DNA of 64,000 nucleotides from contig CAJUHQ010000003.1 of assembly GCA_910586095.1 (NCBI GenBank), forward strand, positions 1 to 64,000, read 5' to 3'. The notes under the pieces are model-generated. The model saw nothing but the letters and a program-made list of their open reading frames with translations. It searched no databases and was not told the origin of the DNA. Positions within the stretch are counted from its first letter, which is position 1, and every line of letters begins with the position of its first letter. Made by a program: the position numbers and the translations under genes. Positions 44,452 through 53,883 of this stretch are shown here, in pieces. The DNA is from an uncultured Lachnospiraceae bacterium (GTDB lineage: Bacteria > Bacillota > Clostridia > Lachnospirales > Lachnospiraceae).

Positions 44452-46230
44452 ATGGTAGTACAGCACAATATGCAGGCGATGAACGCTAACAGAATGTTAG
44501 GCATCACAACAGGAAAGATGGCACACGCGACAGAGAAACTCTCTAGTGGTTATAAAATTAACAGAGCAGCAGACAATGCGGCAGGTCTTGCAATCTCCGA
44601 GAAAATGAGAAAGCAGATTCGTGGTCTTACACAGGCATCCACCAATGCAGAGGATGGTATCTCTTGTGTACAGACAGCAGAAGGAGCAATGGCAGAGGTA
44701 CAAGATATGCTCCAAAGAATGAATGAGTTGTGTGTACAGGCGGCAAATGGTACAAACTCCATGACAGATCGTCAGTATATTCAGGATGAGATCGATCAGC
44801 TTGTCACAGAGATTGATCGTATCGCAGAAACCACCAAGTTTAATGAAACTTACTTGATGAAAGGTGATGACACAAAGGCGACAAGAAACGCATACATCAC
44901 AAACTATTCGATGACATGGACTAGAAATAATGTGTCAAACCACATCGCAGGTTCAGTTACATATAAAATGAATTATATTGGAACAAACAATATTTATATA
45001 ACATCTGCATCTATCTATGATGCAAAGAACTCCTCTAAATCCTACACAGGACATGCGATTCGCAAAGGCGATGATATTACTCAATATTTGACACAGTCCT
45101 CTGTTAGCACAGCGAGCAGAAGCTATGGAGTTAATCTCAATACCGCTTCTTACGTTGCCTTTATTGGAGTAGAGTTAAATACAAAGTTAGAAGTTGGTTC
45201 AGGCGGTAAGGTAAACAGCGTAGCAGGCGGAAAGGGTGTTGATGCTACAACTGCGGATTTGTCTACAGATGGTACGTCCTCTATTGTGCGTGCAAACAGA
45301 GAACTCTTTATCTACAATGCAAGCAATGGAAACATCTCTAAGATCGTCGCAGGCGAGGATATGACAAAATATCTGAAAAGAGATGGGTCTAGACAAATGA
45401 GTGATGAGTATCGCCTTGTAGATGTATTATATGGTACGAATAGGGCAGAATCTGTAGCAAATATGTCTAGTACGACTTGTACTTCTGGAAGAGTTTCATC
45501 AACTGTGTTAGGTGGTGGCGCATTCGCATGGGAAGACAAATATTTAGAGCATGATGTTTCTATGAATCAACTTTATGACGCAGATGGTCAGATTGTGTCA
45601 GGCGTGAAATTGAATCAGTTCTTCGATGAAGATGGAAATTATAAAGGCGGTCTGTTTACTACGCCGCAAGCGCGGGCTGTTGACGAAGTGTTTGCAAAGG
45701 CAACAGATGTGTCAGGAAAGTTAGTAGGTGTCGGCAATCATCTGCTTCCAGGCGGCGGTGTGACAATTGGCAAATATATCACTCAGTCATCAAGTCAGGT
45801 GAAGGCAGCATTGGATATTAACCTTCATGCAGGTTCAGATTCTGATAGAGCAAACAAGATTGAACTCTCTATCGATACAATGACCGCAGCCGGTCTTGGT
45901 ATTGACAAAATTGCAAGTTGGAACATTGGTATTGTTGATTTAACGGGAGATAATGCGACAGATGCAATTGATGTGGTAGGTGACGCGCTCAAGATCGTGT
46001 CAAGACAGCGTTCACTTCTCGGTGCTATCCAGAACCGTTTAGAGCATACCATCAAGAACTTAGATAATGTTGTGGAGAATACTACTCAGGCAGAATCTAC
46101 TATCCGTGATACAGATATGGCCGAGGAGATGGTGACCTACTCCAACAACAATATTCTTCAGCAGGCAGGTCAGTCTATGCTTGCTCAGGCAAACCAGTCT
46201 AATCAGGGTGTACTTTCCTTATTACAATAA
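44452..46230 (+). CDS. fliC: Flagellin (592 aa)
   Basis: This flagellin has the terminal D0/D1 blocks [20 protein letters not shown] and [30 protein letters not shown]. The central domain (about residues 150-480) is rich in Ser, Thr and Asn, candidate glycosylation positions, and shares segments with the previous flagellin. Two Cys occur in D1 (GISCVQ and NELCVQ), unusual for flagellins. It is followed by two hairpins and then the glycosyltransferase genes. Confidence 0.95.
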   Translation: MVVQHNMQAMNANRMLGITTGKMAHATEKLSSGYKINRAADNAAGLAISEKMRKQIRGLTQASTNAEDGISCVQTAEGAMAEVQDMLQRMNELCVQAANGTNSMTDRQYIQDEIDQLVTEIDRIAETTKFNETYLMKGDDTKATRNAYITNYSMTWTRNNVSNHIAGSVTYKMNYIGTNNIYITSASIYDAKNSSKSYTGHAIRKGDDITQYLTQSSVSTASRSYGVNLNTASYVAFIGVELNTKLEVGSGGKVNSVAGGKGVDATTADLSTDGTSSIVRANRELFIYNASNGNISKIVAGEDMTKYLKRDGSRQMSDEYRLVDVLYGTNRAESVANMSSTTCTSGRVSSTVLGGGAFAWEDKYLEHDVSMNQLYDADGQIVSGVKLNQFFDEDGNYKGGLFTTPQARAVDEVFAKATDVSGKLVGVGNHLLPGGGVTIGKYITQSSSQVKAALDINLHAGSDSDRANKIELSIDTMTAAGLGIDKIASWNIGIVDLTGDNATDAIDVVGDALKIVSRQRSLLGAIQNRLEHTIKNLDNVVENTTQAESTIRDTDMAEEMVTYSNNNILQQAGQSMLAQANQSNQGVLSLLQ

Positions 46231-46261
46231 GGAAAATAATCAGTATCAATCAGATGATAGC

Positions 46262-46297
46262 ACACAAGTTGCGTAGAGATATACGAAGACTTGTGTG
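46262..46297 (+). other. Hairpin after the 44452 flagellin
   Basis: ACACAAGT and ACTTGTGT form an 8-bp stem just before the terminator at 46304. It may protect the flagellin mRNA 3' end. Confidence 0.5.
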
Positions 46298-46303
46298 TAG
46301 CAT

Positions 46304-46340
46304 AAAAGCGCCAATCACCGTATGCGTGGCTGGCGCTTTT
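46304..46340 (+). terminator. Terminator of the 44452 flagellin
   Basis: AAAAGCGCCA and TGGCGCTTTT pair perfectly with an inner GTGATT/AGCCAC-type extension. Confidence 0.85.
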
Positions 46341-46436
46341 CAGGTAATAGACAAAGCTCTGCTACAGATCAAAAACAAAAAATCATGTTTTTAGGATTGT
46401 GTGGGGCTATCCATGACAGGCAGGGGGAATGTATAG

Positions 46437-47504
46437 ATGTCGAAATTTCCAGTTTCCGTGTGCATCATAGCAAAAAATGAAGAAAAGCATATGGAGGAGT
46501 GCTTAAGGCGCCTTTTACCATATGGTTTTGAGATTGTGGTTACAGATACGGGTTCACAGGATCGCACAAAGGAAATTGCTAAAAAGTATGCTGATAAAGT
46601 TCTAGATTTTGAGTGGGTAGATGATTTTAGCGCAGCGCGCAATTATTGTATTAGCCATGCATCGAACAACTGGATTTTGTCACTGGATTGTGATGAGTAT
46701 GTGACTAGCATGGATACAGCAGCGCTTCGGATTCTTATGCAGAAGTTCCCGAAAGATACAGGGGCAATACGATTAAAGAATCTCATGTATAATAATGGAG
46801 AGATGGAGTATGGGAGTGACGATGTCACCAGGTTTTTTAATAGAAATTATTATACATTTATCAGCCCTGTGCACGAGCAAGTGTGTTATAAGGATGTGGA
46901 AAAGCGTGATGAGGTGATGCAGACATTTTTGATGCCAATGGAGGTTGTGCACCACGGATACGCGCTTTCTAAGGAACAGATGCAGGAAAAGCAAAAGCGA
47001 AATTTAGATTTACTCTATGCTAGTCTAGAAAAGGCAAAAGAAGATCCGTATATTTATTTTCAAATTGCACAGTCTGAATTTATTATAGGAAATGTTGAGA
47101 AGGCTGTTCAGATGTATGAGAAAGTATTAGAGCTGACAGATGATATTGCATATCAATATATTCAGATTGCTATGATGGCATTGGCAAAAGCATATGTACA
47201 GATCAATAGGATACAGGAGGCGGTGGAGCTGATGGAACGTTATGCCCCTGTTTGCAAGACGGCCAAATATACTTTTACTCATGCAGGGGTCATGTTAGAT
47301 AGTGGTAATCGTCTCAAAGCGCTGATGTTGTATGTCAAAGCAACGACTATGGTAGATGTGGACACGCTAGGAGAAAATCTATTACATTGTTATCAACATA
47401 TTATACAGCTTCAGACAGAGTTTGGAAATTTGGAGATGGCAGAGCTGTTTCGCGGCAAATATGAAGCATGCCTAGCAGAGAAAGAGCGTGTGTTAAACAG
47501 TTAA
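46437..47504 (+). CDS. GT2 glycosyltransferase with TPR repeats (1)
   Basis: The 355-aa protein begins with a GT2 domain: VSVCIIAKNEEKHMEECLRR, VVTDTGSQDRTKEIAKKYAD, and the DxD-type LSLDCDEYV near residue 83. After about residue 190 tetratricopeptide-like helices follow (YIYFQIAQSEFIIGNVEKAV). Such GT2-TPR proteins are often found beside flagellins. It is about half identical by eye to the enzyme at 48444, with a fucosyltransferase between them. Glycosylation of flagellin is the natural inference; sugar and acceptor are unknown. Confidence 0.85.
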   Translation: MSKFPVSVCIIAKNEEKHMEECLRRLLPYGFEIVVTDTGSQDRTKEIAKKYADKVLDFEWVDDFSAARNYCISHASNNWILSLDCDEYVTSMDTAALRILMQKFPKDTGAIRLKNLMYNNGEMEYGSDDVTRFFNRNYYTFISPVHEQVCYKDVEKRDEVMQTFLMPMEVVHHGYALSKEQMQEKQKRNLDLLYASLEKAKEDPYIYFQIAQSEFIIGNVEKAVQMYEKVLELTDDIAYQYIQIAMMALAKAYVQINRIQEAVELMERYAPVCKTAKYTFTHAGVMLDSGNRLKALMLYVKATTMVDVDTLGENLLHCYQHIIQLQTEFGNLEMAELFRGKYEACLAEKERVLNS

Positions 47505-47538
47505 ACAATGTTCACTAAGCAGACAAGGGGGTATAAGC

Positions 47539-48426
47539 GTGTTAAAGATACAATTTTTAAACGGTGGGTTGGCAACCCAGGCATTTCAGTATATTTTTGC
47601 TAAACATTATGAGATCTCACACCCAGGTGAAATTATGTATTTGGATGATACATTGATGGCATTGGCACCAGATCAGAATCGTTATGATTTAGGACGCGTG
47701 TTTGGCATTAGGCCACATATGCTCAGTGAGGCATTTGATGTGGATGTATGGGAATATATCATAGAGTTACGCAGACAAGGCAAAAGTACGCCTCAGATTT
47801 TAAAGGATAATGGCACAGACTTAGATTTGTTGACAGAATTCGATGGATTTGGACCTTATGTTCCGTTTGACGGACCAGCATTTCTTGGAAAGACAAACGC
47901 CTACGATCCAGATGTTCAGAATGTCGAGCGCAATACGTATTTTTATGGATTTTGGATGAATAGAGGCTGGTTTGACAAATATCAACTTCAGTTTCGGATG
48001 GAGTTTAGTTTTCCTAGTATCACAGATAATTACAATGCGGAGTTAATGCGCAGAATCTGTAATGAGCGCTCGGTTGGGCTTCATGTATACAGAGGAGATT
48101 ACGTTAAGTCAAATATTGCGTATGGTGCTGCGGAATATGCAAGTATGACAGAGGCATGCATGGCTGTATGGGGTGGGGATGCTGTCGTGTATGTGTTTTC
48201 TGATGATATTCCATGGTGTAAGGAAAATAGTAGTGCTATGGGGCTTGACCAGTTCCGTGAGGTAGTCTATGTAGAAGGAAATACAGGTACTAAGAGTTAT
48301 ATTGATTTGCAGTTGATGAGCAATTGTGATGTCATGATGGTAGGAAACAGCCCAATGGCATTTCTCGCTGCTATTTTAAATACCCGCTACAAGTTTGTGG
48401 TGAATAAGTCAGGCAGGAATATATAG
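47539..48426 (+). CDS. GT11 alpha-1,2-fucosyltransferase-like
   Basis: The 295-aa protein has the GT11 opening LKIQFLNGGLATQAFQYIFA and the GDP-fucose binding motif in the form LHVYRGDYVKSN (canonical HxRRGDY, with VYRGDY here). SDDIPWCKENS and LMSNCDVMMVGNSPMAFLAA follow, as in the family. It starts with GTG. Placed between two GT2-TPR genes it probably adds fucose or a related deoxysugar to a filament glycan. The exact donor cannot be told. Confidence 0.82.
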   Translation: MLKIQFLNGGLATQAFQYIFAKHYEISHPGEIMYLDDTLMALAPDQNRYDLGRVFGIRPHMLSEAFDVDVWEYIIELRRQGKSTPQILKDNGTDLDLLTEFDGFGPYVPFDGPAFLGKTNAYDPDVQNVERNTYFYGFWMNRGWFDKYQLQFRMEFSFPSITDNYNAELMRRICNERSVGLHVYRGDYVKSNIAYGAAEYASMTEACMAVWGGDAVVYVFSDDIPWCKENSSAMGLDQFREVVYVEGNTGTKSYIDLQLMSNCDVMMVGNSPMAFLAAILNTRYKFVVNKSGRNI

Positions 48427-48443
48427 ATAGAGGAGGAAGAGTT

Positions 48444-49511
48444 ATGTCCAAAGTACCAGTTTCCGTGTGCATCATAGCAAAAAACGAGGAAAAGTATTTA
48501 GAGGGATGTTTAAAACATCTGTTGCCATATGGGTTTGAGATTATAGTTACTGATACAGGTTCAGAGGATCGAACAAAAGAGATCGCAGCAAAGTATGCAA
48601 GCAAAGTCTTGGATTTTGAGTGGATTGATGATTTTAGCGCCGCGCGCAACTTTTGTGCACAACATGCATCAAACCCATGGATATTATCTCTTGACTGTGA
48701 TGAGTATGTCAATTCGATTGACGTAAAAGGGATGCGCATCCTGATGCAAAAATTTCCACGTTATGTAGGAAATATAGATTTGGCGAATTTAGTTATTGAT
48801 GAGAATGGCGAACAGCGTGTTACAATAGAGAATGTGTCACGGTTTTACAACAGGAATTTTTATACCTTTATCAATGCAGTGCATGAGCAACTTGTACCAG
48901 TTAAGGATCACACAATATATCAATATCCGCAATTTTTGCTTCCTATGGAAGTCGTACACCACGGTTACAATATCACTGGTGAGGAAATGGTCAAAAAACA
49001 AAAACGAAATTTGCAGCTTTTGGAAAAGGCCATTGAAAAGAATCCAGAAGATTCTTATTCATGGTTCCAGATTGGACAATCGCGTTTTGTCCTCAAGCAA
49101 TATGAGGAGGCTGTAGATGCTTATGAGAAGTCATTAGCTTTGAAACCAGAAACGAATCGATACTTTGTGGAGGTTGCAGTAGAATCACTTAGCAAGGCAT
49201 ATTTAAATGTGCGAAAAAAGAAGGAGTCGCTGGAACTACTTAAACAGTACGAGGACATCTATAAGTCTGCAAAGTTTATGTTCGCATTAGCAGCCTCTTA
49301 TATGGAGAATGAACAGCCACTTCAAGCACTATTGCACTATATTAAGACATCGACAACAAAGGATTTTGAGACATTGGGCGAGAATAAGATTGATTGTTAC
49401 AATAATATTATCGCGCTCTATTATGAGATGGGACAGCCTGAGATGGCAGAGATGTTTATCCCAAAATATGAGGCGTGCAAAAAAGAAAAAGAGCGGATTA
49501 TCAATTCTTAA
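48444..49511 (+). CDS. GT2 glycosyltransferase with TPR repeats (2)
   Basis: This 355-aa paralog of the 46437 product has the same layout: VSVCIIAKNEEKYLEGCLKH, IVTDTGSEDRTKEIAAKYAS, LSLDCDEYV, then TPR helices (SYSWFQIGQSRFVLKQYEEA). The first 90 residues are nearly the same in both, while the TPR part diverges, so acceptor recognition probably differs. The ATG follows GAGGAGGAAG, 18 nt after the fucosyltransferase stop. Confidence 0.85.
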   Translation: MSKVPVSVCIIAKNEEKYLEGCLKHLLPYGFEIIVTDTGSEDRTKEIAAKYASKVLDFEWIDDFSAARNFCAQHASNPWILSLDCDEYVNSIDVKGMRILMQKFPRYVGNIDLANLVIDENGEQRVTIENVSRFYNRNFYTFINAVHEQLVPVKDHTIYQYPQFLLPMEVVHHGYNITGEEMVKKQKRNLQLLEKAIEKNPEDSYSWFQIGQSRFVLKQYEEAVDAYEKSLALKPETNRYFVEVAVESLSKAYLNVRKKKESLELLKQYEDIYKSAKFMFALAASYMENEQPLQALLHYIKTSTTKDFETLGENKIDCYNNIIALYYEMGQPEMAEMFIPKYEACKKEKERIINS

Positions 49512-49541
49512 TTGAAAAATAAAATTTTTCAAAATAGGCTA

Positions 49542-49569
49542 TAAAGTTTTTTGAGAGAGGTGTCGATAT
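49542..49569 (+). promoter_or_regulatory. Sigma-28 promoter of the flagellin at 49867
   Basis: TAAAGTTT is followed after 12 nt by GTCGATAT. A sigma-A-like pair (TTGTAT, 16 nt, TATAAT at 49663-49690) lies downstream, so this flagellin may have two promoters. Confidence 0.7.
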
Positions 49570-49662
49570 ATTAGGCAAAGATACAAAATAAATAATGCAA
49601 ACAGTTTCTATAGTATCAATAATTGAAAGAAAAGAAAAAGTTGCAAATATGAAAATTGTATC

Positions 49663-49690
49663 TTGTATTCCTTTCACATTGTGGTATAAT
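49663..49690 (+). promoter_or_regulatory. Sigma-A-like second promoter of the 49867 flagellin
   Basis: TTGTAT and TATAAT are separated by 16 nt, directly before the structured leader at 49707. Confidence 0.55.
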
Positions 49691-49706
49691 ACAACTATGT
49701 TAATAA

Positions 49707-49866
49707 CTGAAACTGTTGCTGCTGGCAATTTGTTTTGTCAGTAGAACTACAGGTTCAGATATTATAAATTATGATTGGTTAGCAGATAATCAATCAACTA
49801 CAACTGAATATGGAGTAAAAGGTGGGCAAAAGGATTTGCCCATGACGATCACAAGGAGGTAAGATT
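49707..49866 (+). promoter_or_regulatory. Structured flagellin leader with CsrA-type hairpin
   Basis: The leader has a stem CTGAAACTGT/ACAGGTTCAG (49707-49758), a TGATTG/CAATCA stem, the phrase CAACTGAATATGGA, and GGGCAAAAGGATTTGCCC at 49824-49841. The last is a 7-bp stem that presents AGGA as its loop. The Shine-Dalgarno ACAAGGAGG follows. It matches the leader before 52178 in order and in several blocks. The two GGA sites resemble the CsrA sites of the B. subtilis hag leader. Confidence 0.75.
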
Positions 49867-51366
49867 ATGGTAGTACAGCACAATCTTTCGGCAATGAATT
49901 CTAACAGAATGTTAGGCATCACACAGGGTTCTTTATCTAAGTCTACAGAGAAGTTGTCTTCTGGTTATAAGATTAACCGTGCAGCAGACAATGCAGCAGG
50001 TCTTGCAATATCTGAGAAGATGAGAAAGCAGATCAGAGGTCTTACACAGGCTTCTACTAACGCTGAGGACGGTATCAGTTCTGTACAGACAGCAGAAGGT
50101 GCTTTAACAGAAGTTCACGATATGCTTCAGAGAATGAACGAGCTGGCAGTTCAGACAGCAAACGGCACAAACTCTGCAAATGACCGTGACTATATCCAGG
50201 ATGAGATTGACCAGCTTTCACAGGAAATCGACCGTGTAGCTGAAACAACCAAGTTCAATGAGATTTATCTGTTAAAGGGTGATCCTACTAACAAGAAAGC
50301 TATGGGCTATACATATGCTTATAAAGCTGCATTTAACAGAAGTGCTTCTGTTACATTTACAGCAGCTGCAAACAATGAAGTAGGTATGTCTGTTACAGTA
50401 AGCTTTGCTACAATGGGTGGCGGAGATGTATCAGCAGCTGATGCAAACCTTTTGGCTAAGGCATTCAAGAATCAGGGTGTTACAATCGCAGCAATTACAG
50501 TTCGTACAAGTGGAGGAGATGCACTTGGTTATTCATTAACATTGAATGGTAGTGATGCAAAGAGCAACTTCAATGTACAGACAGTTTCTGCTGTAACAGG
50601 TGTATTCAGAATTACCAATGCAAATGGTGCTACAGTAGCTACAATACAGATTACTGATAGTAAGACAGGCGATGCTAAAGTAACAGGTCGTGAGACAATT
50701 GTTAGTGCTTATACAGCTACAGCAGCTTATTCAAGCCGCGATGTATTTGCAGCATACGATAAGGATGGCAATGCTATTTCAGCAAATGACCTTAAGACAT
50801 ACTTTACAGCAGAGTCTAACCCAGCAGCACAGCCAGGTAGCTCAGCTTCTGTAAAAGCAAATGCAGATGCACCTAGAATTTATGATGCATTAGGCAAAGA
50901 GCTTTCAGCAGCAACTGTTGCGGCTGGTCAGCTTACAGCAATCAAGGAGCAGACAGCTACATTGAACTTAAGCTTCCATGTAGGTGCAGACAGCACATCT
51001 AACAACAAGATCAATGTTAACATTGATGCTATGAGCTCAAAAGCTTTGGGTGTTAATGGTTTGAAAGTAAATGGTACTGATGGAACAAATGCTACAAAGG
51101 CAATTGATACCATCGCAGCAGCAATCAAGAAAGTTTCTAAGCAGAGATCTGCACTTGGTGCTGTTCAGAACAGATTAGAGCACACCATTAACAACTTGGA
51201 TAACGTTGTTGAGAATACTACAGCATCTGAGAGCCAGATCCGTGATACAGATATGGCTACAGAGATGGTGAAGTACACCAACAATAATATCCTTTCACAG
51301 GCAGGTCAGTCTATGCTTGCACAGTCTAACCAGTCTAACCAAGGTGTACTTTCTATCTTAGGATAA
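49867..51366 (+). CDS. fliC: Flagellin (499 aa), member of a near-twin pair
   Basis: The D0/D1 ends are [40 protein letters not shown] and [20 protein letters not shown]. The central domain (about residues 150-410) is Ala/Thr-rich and closely matches that of the flagellin at 52178 (for example [38 protein letters not shown]). Codon use is more biased than in neighbours, as expected for a major filament protein. The D1 position that is Cys in three other flagellins is Ser here ([12 protein letters not shown]). Confidence 0.96.
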   Translation: MVVQHNLSAMNSNRMLGITQGSLSKSTEKLSSGYKINRAADNAAGLAISEKMRKQIRGLTQASTNAEDGISSVQTAEGALTEVHDMLQRMNELAVQTANGTNSANDRDYIQDEIDQLSQEIDRVAETTKFNEIYLLKGDPTNKKAMGYTYAYKAAFNRSASVTFTAAANNEVGMSVTVSFATMGGGDVSAADANLLAKAFKNQGVTIAAITVRTSGGDALGYSLTLNGSDAKSNFNVQTVSAVTGVFRITNANGATVATIQITDSKTGDAKVTGRETIVSAYTATAAYSSRDVFAAYDKDGNAISANDLKTYFTAESNPAAQPGSSASVKANADAPRIYDALGKELSAATVAAGQLTAIKEQTATLNLSFHVGADSTSNNKINVNIDAMSSKALGVNGLKVNGTDGTNATKAIDTIAAAIKKVSKQRSALGAVQNRLEHTINNLDNVVENTTASESQIRDTDMATEMVKYTNNNILSQAGQSMLAQSNQSNQGVLSILG

Positions 51367-51872
51367 TAAGATTTCTTAAACTAAGTATTTAGTTTGATGA
51401 GATTATTTTTAGAAAAGTAGGATTTTCTTAAGATGGTAAAGTAGCGTTGTGTATGGTCTATTGTCTAATGGGCAGTGTGATTGTTGATAGCAAAATATTC
51501 TGATAGAGGATCCTAACTGATTACTTATGTTAGACCAGAGCGGTTCTACCATAAAGGGAAAAGGCTTAAAACTTAAGTTTTAAGCCTTTTTTCGTTGCTT
51601 AGATTGAGGAGCCATTTTTATTGTAGAGAAACTATATTGCTTAAAATAGCATATAGTATATGACAAGTGCTTAAGTATAAGTGAACTTAAAAACAGTTTG
51701 TTGTATGAGGAGCGGATATCAGAATCAAGAGTTTGGTAATTAGGATTACAGACAGTTGATAAAAGGGCAGAAGAGTATTGTAGTAAAAAGAAAATGCGAA
51801 ATTAAATAAATTATATATATAATAGAAATAAAAACAAATGCATATAAAATTAAAAAAATAACAGAAAAAGTA
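51367..51872. other. Gap between the twin flagellins
   Basis: No gene is supported. It contains the terminator at 51562-51593 and long A/T-rich sequence before the sigma-28 promoter at 51873. Confidence 0.4.
51560..51594 (+). terminator. Terminator downstream of the 49867 flagellin
   Basis: AAAAGGCTTAAAAC and GTTTTAAGCCTTTT pair perfectly, followed by further Ts. Confidence 0.85.
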
Positions 51873-51900
51873 TAAAGTATTTTTAGAATACAGCCGATAT
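51873..51900 (+). promoter_or_regulatory. Sigma-28 promoter of the flagellin at 52178
   Basis: TAAAGTAT and GCCGATAT are separated by 12 nt. Transcription from here would give a leader of about 270 nt. Confidence 0.75.
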
Positions 51901-52003
51901 ATAAGTCAAAGATGCAAAACATAGAGTAAATACAGATTATTTACAAGCAACTTTTTAACTGAAGGCGCTTTTATCTTCAGATTATCTAATTGATAATAGC
52001 TGA

Positions 52004-52177
52004 ACCTGTTGATGGGAAGCTGGCGCCAACCCTATCGGTCAACAGGTCAGATATTATAGATGAATTGATTTTGTTATAAGTCAATTCAATGACAACTGAA
52101 TATGGAAAAGAAATGGGCAAAAGGATTTGTCCTATGTGGTAAATCGTACCACATTGCGATTACAAGGAGGTAATATT
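52004..52177 (+). promoter_or_regulatory. Structured flagellin leader with CsrA-type hairpin
   Basis: ACCTGTTGA/TCAACAGGT (52004-52047) forms the first stem, GAATTGA/TCAATTC the second. The blocks CAGATATTATA and ACAACTGAATATGGA are shared with the 49867 leader. GGGCAAAAGGATTTGTCC at 52115-52132 repeats the AGGA-loop hairpin, with one C to T change that keeps a G-U pair. A GTGGT/ACCAC hairpin (52136-52152) and ACAAGGAGG follow. Confidence 0.75.
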
Positions 52178-53671
52178 ATGGTAGTACAGCATAATCTTTC
52201 AGCAATGAATTCTAATAGAATGTTAGGCATTACAACAGGCGTCTTAGCAAAGTCTACAGAGAAGCTTTCTTCTGGATATAAGATTAACCGTGCAGCAGAT
52301 AACGCAGCAGGTCTTGCAATATCTGAGAAGATGAGAAAGCAAATCAGAGGTCTTACACAGGCTTCTGTAAATGCTGAGGATGGTATCTCTTGTGTACAGA
52401 CAGCAGAAGGTGCTTTGACAGAAGTTCATGATATGCTTCAGAGAATGAACGAGCTGGCAGTTCAGGCAGCAAACGGCACAAACTCTGAAAATGATCGCGA
52501 CTATATCCAAGATGAGATAGATCAGCTTTCACAGGAAATCGACCGTGTAGCAGAGACAACCAAGTTCAATGAGATTTATCTGTTAAAGGGCGATGCAAAG
52601 AATGAGAAGGCTATGGGTTATACTTATACCTATAAGACTGCAATGGACAGAACTGCAACTGTTAAATTTACAGCACCAGCAAACAATGAAGTAGGTTTAT
52701 CTATTTCTGTTAAGTTTAGTGCTGCTGATGCAAACGTTTCTGCTGCTGATGCAAACCTTTTGGCAAAAGCATTTAAGAATCAGGGCGTTACAGTAGCATC
52801 TATCACAGTTAGAACTGCTTCAGGAGATAAGGTTGGTTATTCACTTACATTAAATGGTAGTGATGCAAAGAGCAACTTTACAATTCAGACTGTTTCTTCA
52901 CAGACTGGCGTATTCAAGATTATGAATGCAAATGGTGCAGTAGTTGCAACTGTAACTATTTTGGATGGCAAGACAGGAGATGCTAAAGTATCAGGTCGTG
53001 AGACAATTGTTAGTGCATATACTGCTTCCGCAGCATATTCTTCACGTGATGCATACAGACTATATGACAAAGATGGCAATACGATTGCAGCAAATGATTT
53101 GGATCGTTACTTTACAGCAATCGCTGATGCAACCATGAAATTGGGCGATAGCGCTTCTGTAACAGCAAATGCAGAGGCTCCTAGAGTGTATGATGCACTT
53201 GGTAAGGAAGTATCAGCATTTAGCGTAAGCAGCATGATTAATGCAATCAAAGAGCAGACTGCTACATTGCACTTAAGCTTCCATGTAGGAGCAGACAGCA
53301 CTTCTAACAACAAGATCAATGTCAACCTTGATGCTATGAATGCGAAGTGCCTCGGTGTAAATGGCTTGAGAGTAAATGGAACAGATGACAAGAATGCGAC
53401 AGAGGCAATTGATCTTATCGCAGCAGCGATCAAAAAAGTTTCTAAGCAGAGATCTGCATTGGGTGCAGTACAGAATAGATTAGAGCATACCATCAACAAC
53501 CTGGATAATATCGTTGAGAATACAACAGCCGCTGAGAGCCAGATTCGTGATACAGATATGGCAACAGAGATGGTGAAGTATACAAACGCAAATATTTTAT
53601 CACAGGCTGGTCAGTCTATGTTAGCACAGTCTAACCAGGCAAACCAGGGCGTACTTTCAATCTTAGGATAA
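52178..53671 (+). CDS. fliC: Flagellin (497 aa), member of a near-twin pair
   Basis: Close paralog of the flagellin at 49867 over the whole length. Ends: [20 protein letters not shown] and [20 protein letters not shown]. Middle: [20 protein letters not shown] and [20 protein letters not shown]. The start is the ATG at 52178 after AAGGAGGTAATATT; a longer in-frame start at 52127 lies in the leader. Here D1 has Cys ([12 protein letters not shown]). Differences from the twin cluster in the central domain, which suggests diversification of the exposed surface. Confidence 0.96.
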   Translation: MVVQHNLSAMNSNRMLGITTGVLAKSTEKLSSGYKINRAADNAAGLAISEKMRKQIRGLTQASVNAEDGISCVQTAEGALTEVHDMLQRMNELAVQAANGTNSENDRDYIQDEIDQLSQEIDRVAETTKFNEIYLLKGDAKNEKAMGYTYTYKTAMDRTATVKFTAPANNEVGLSISVKFSAADANVSAADANLLAKAFKNQGVTVASITVRTASGDKVGYSLTLNGSDAKSNFTIQTVSSQTGVFKIMNANGAVVATVTILDGKTGDAKVSGRETIVSAYTASAAYSSRDAYRLYDKDGNTIAANDLDRYFTAIADATMKLGDSASVTANAEAPRVYDALGKEVSAFSVSSMINAIKEQTATLHLSFHVGADSTSNNKINVNLDAMNAKCLGVNGLRVNGTDDKNATEAIDLIAAAIKKVSKQRSALGAVQNRLEHTINNLDNIVENTTAAESQIRDTDMATEMVKYTNANILSQAGQSMLAQSNQANQGVLSILG

Positions 53672-53780
53672 GATTTTCTTAGGATAAGATTTTCTTAGAA
53701 ATAAGAATGTTTGGAATGTCAAACAGAGTGTATTAGAAGGAATTGTTTCTACCAGGAAAATTGGACTTGAAAAAGATCAG

Positions 53781-53806
53781 AAAAGGATCTATTCAGGTCC
53801 TTTTTT
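53781..53806 (+). terminator. Terminator of the 52178 flagellin
   Basis: AAAAGGATC and GGTCCTTTT form the stem, followed by Ts. Confidence 0.75.
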
Positions 53807-53846
53807 CGTGGCAATTTTATGGGTTATAAAAGCAGATATAACACAA

Positions 53847-53872
53847 AAAAGGGCTGTTGCAACAGCCCTTTT
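53847..53872. terminator. Bidirectional terminator between convergent genes
   Basis: AAAAGGGCTGTTG and CAACAGCCCTTTT are perfect complements with no unpaired bases between. It serves the flagellin on plus and the gene at 53884 on minus. Confidence 0.8.
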
Positions 53873-53883
53873 GTAAATAAAAG

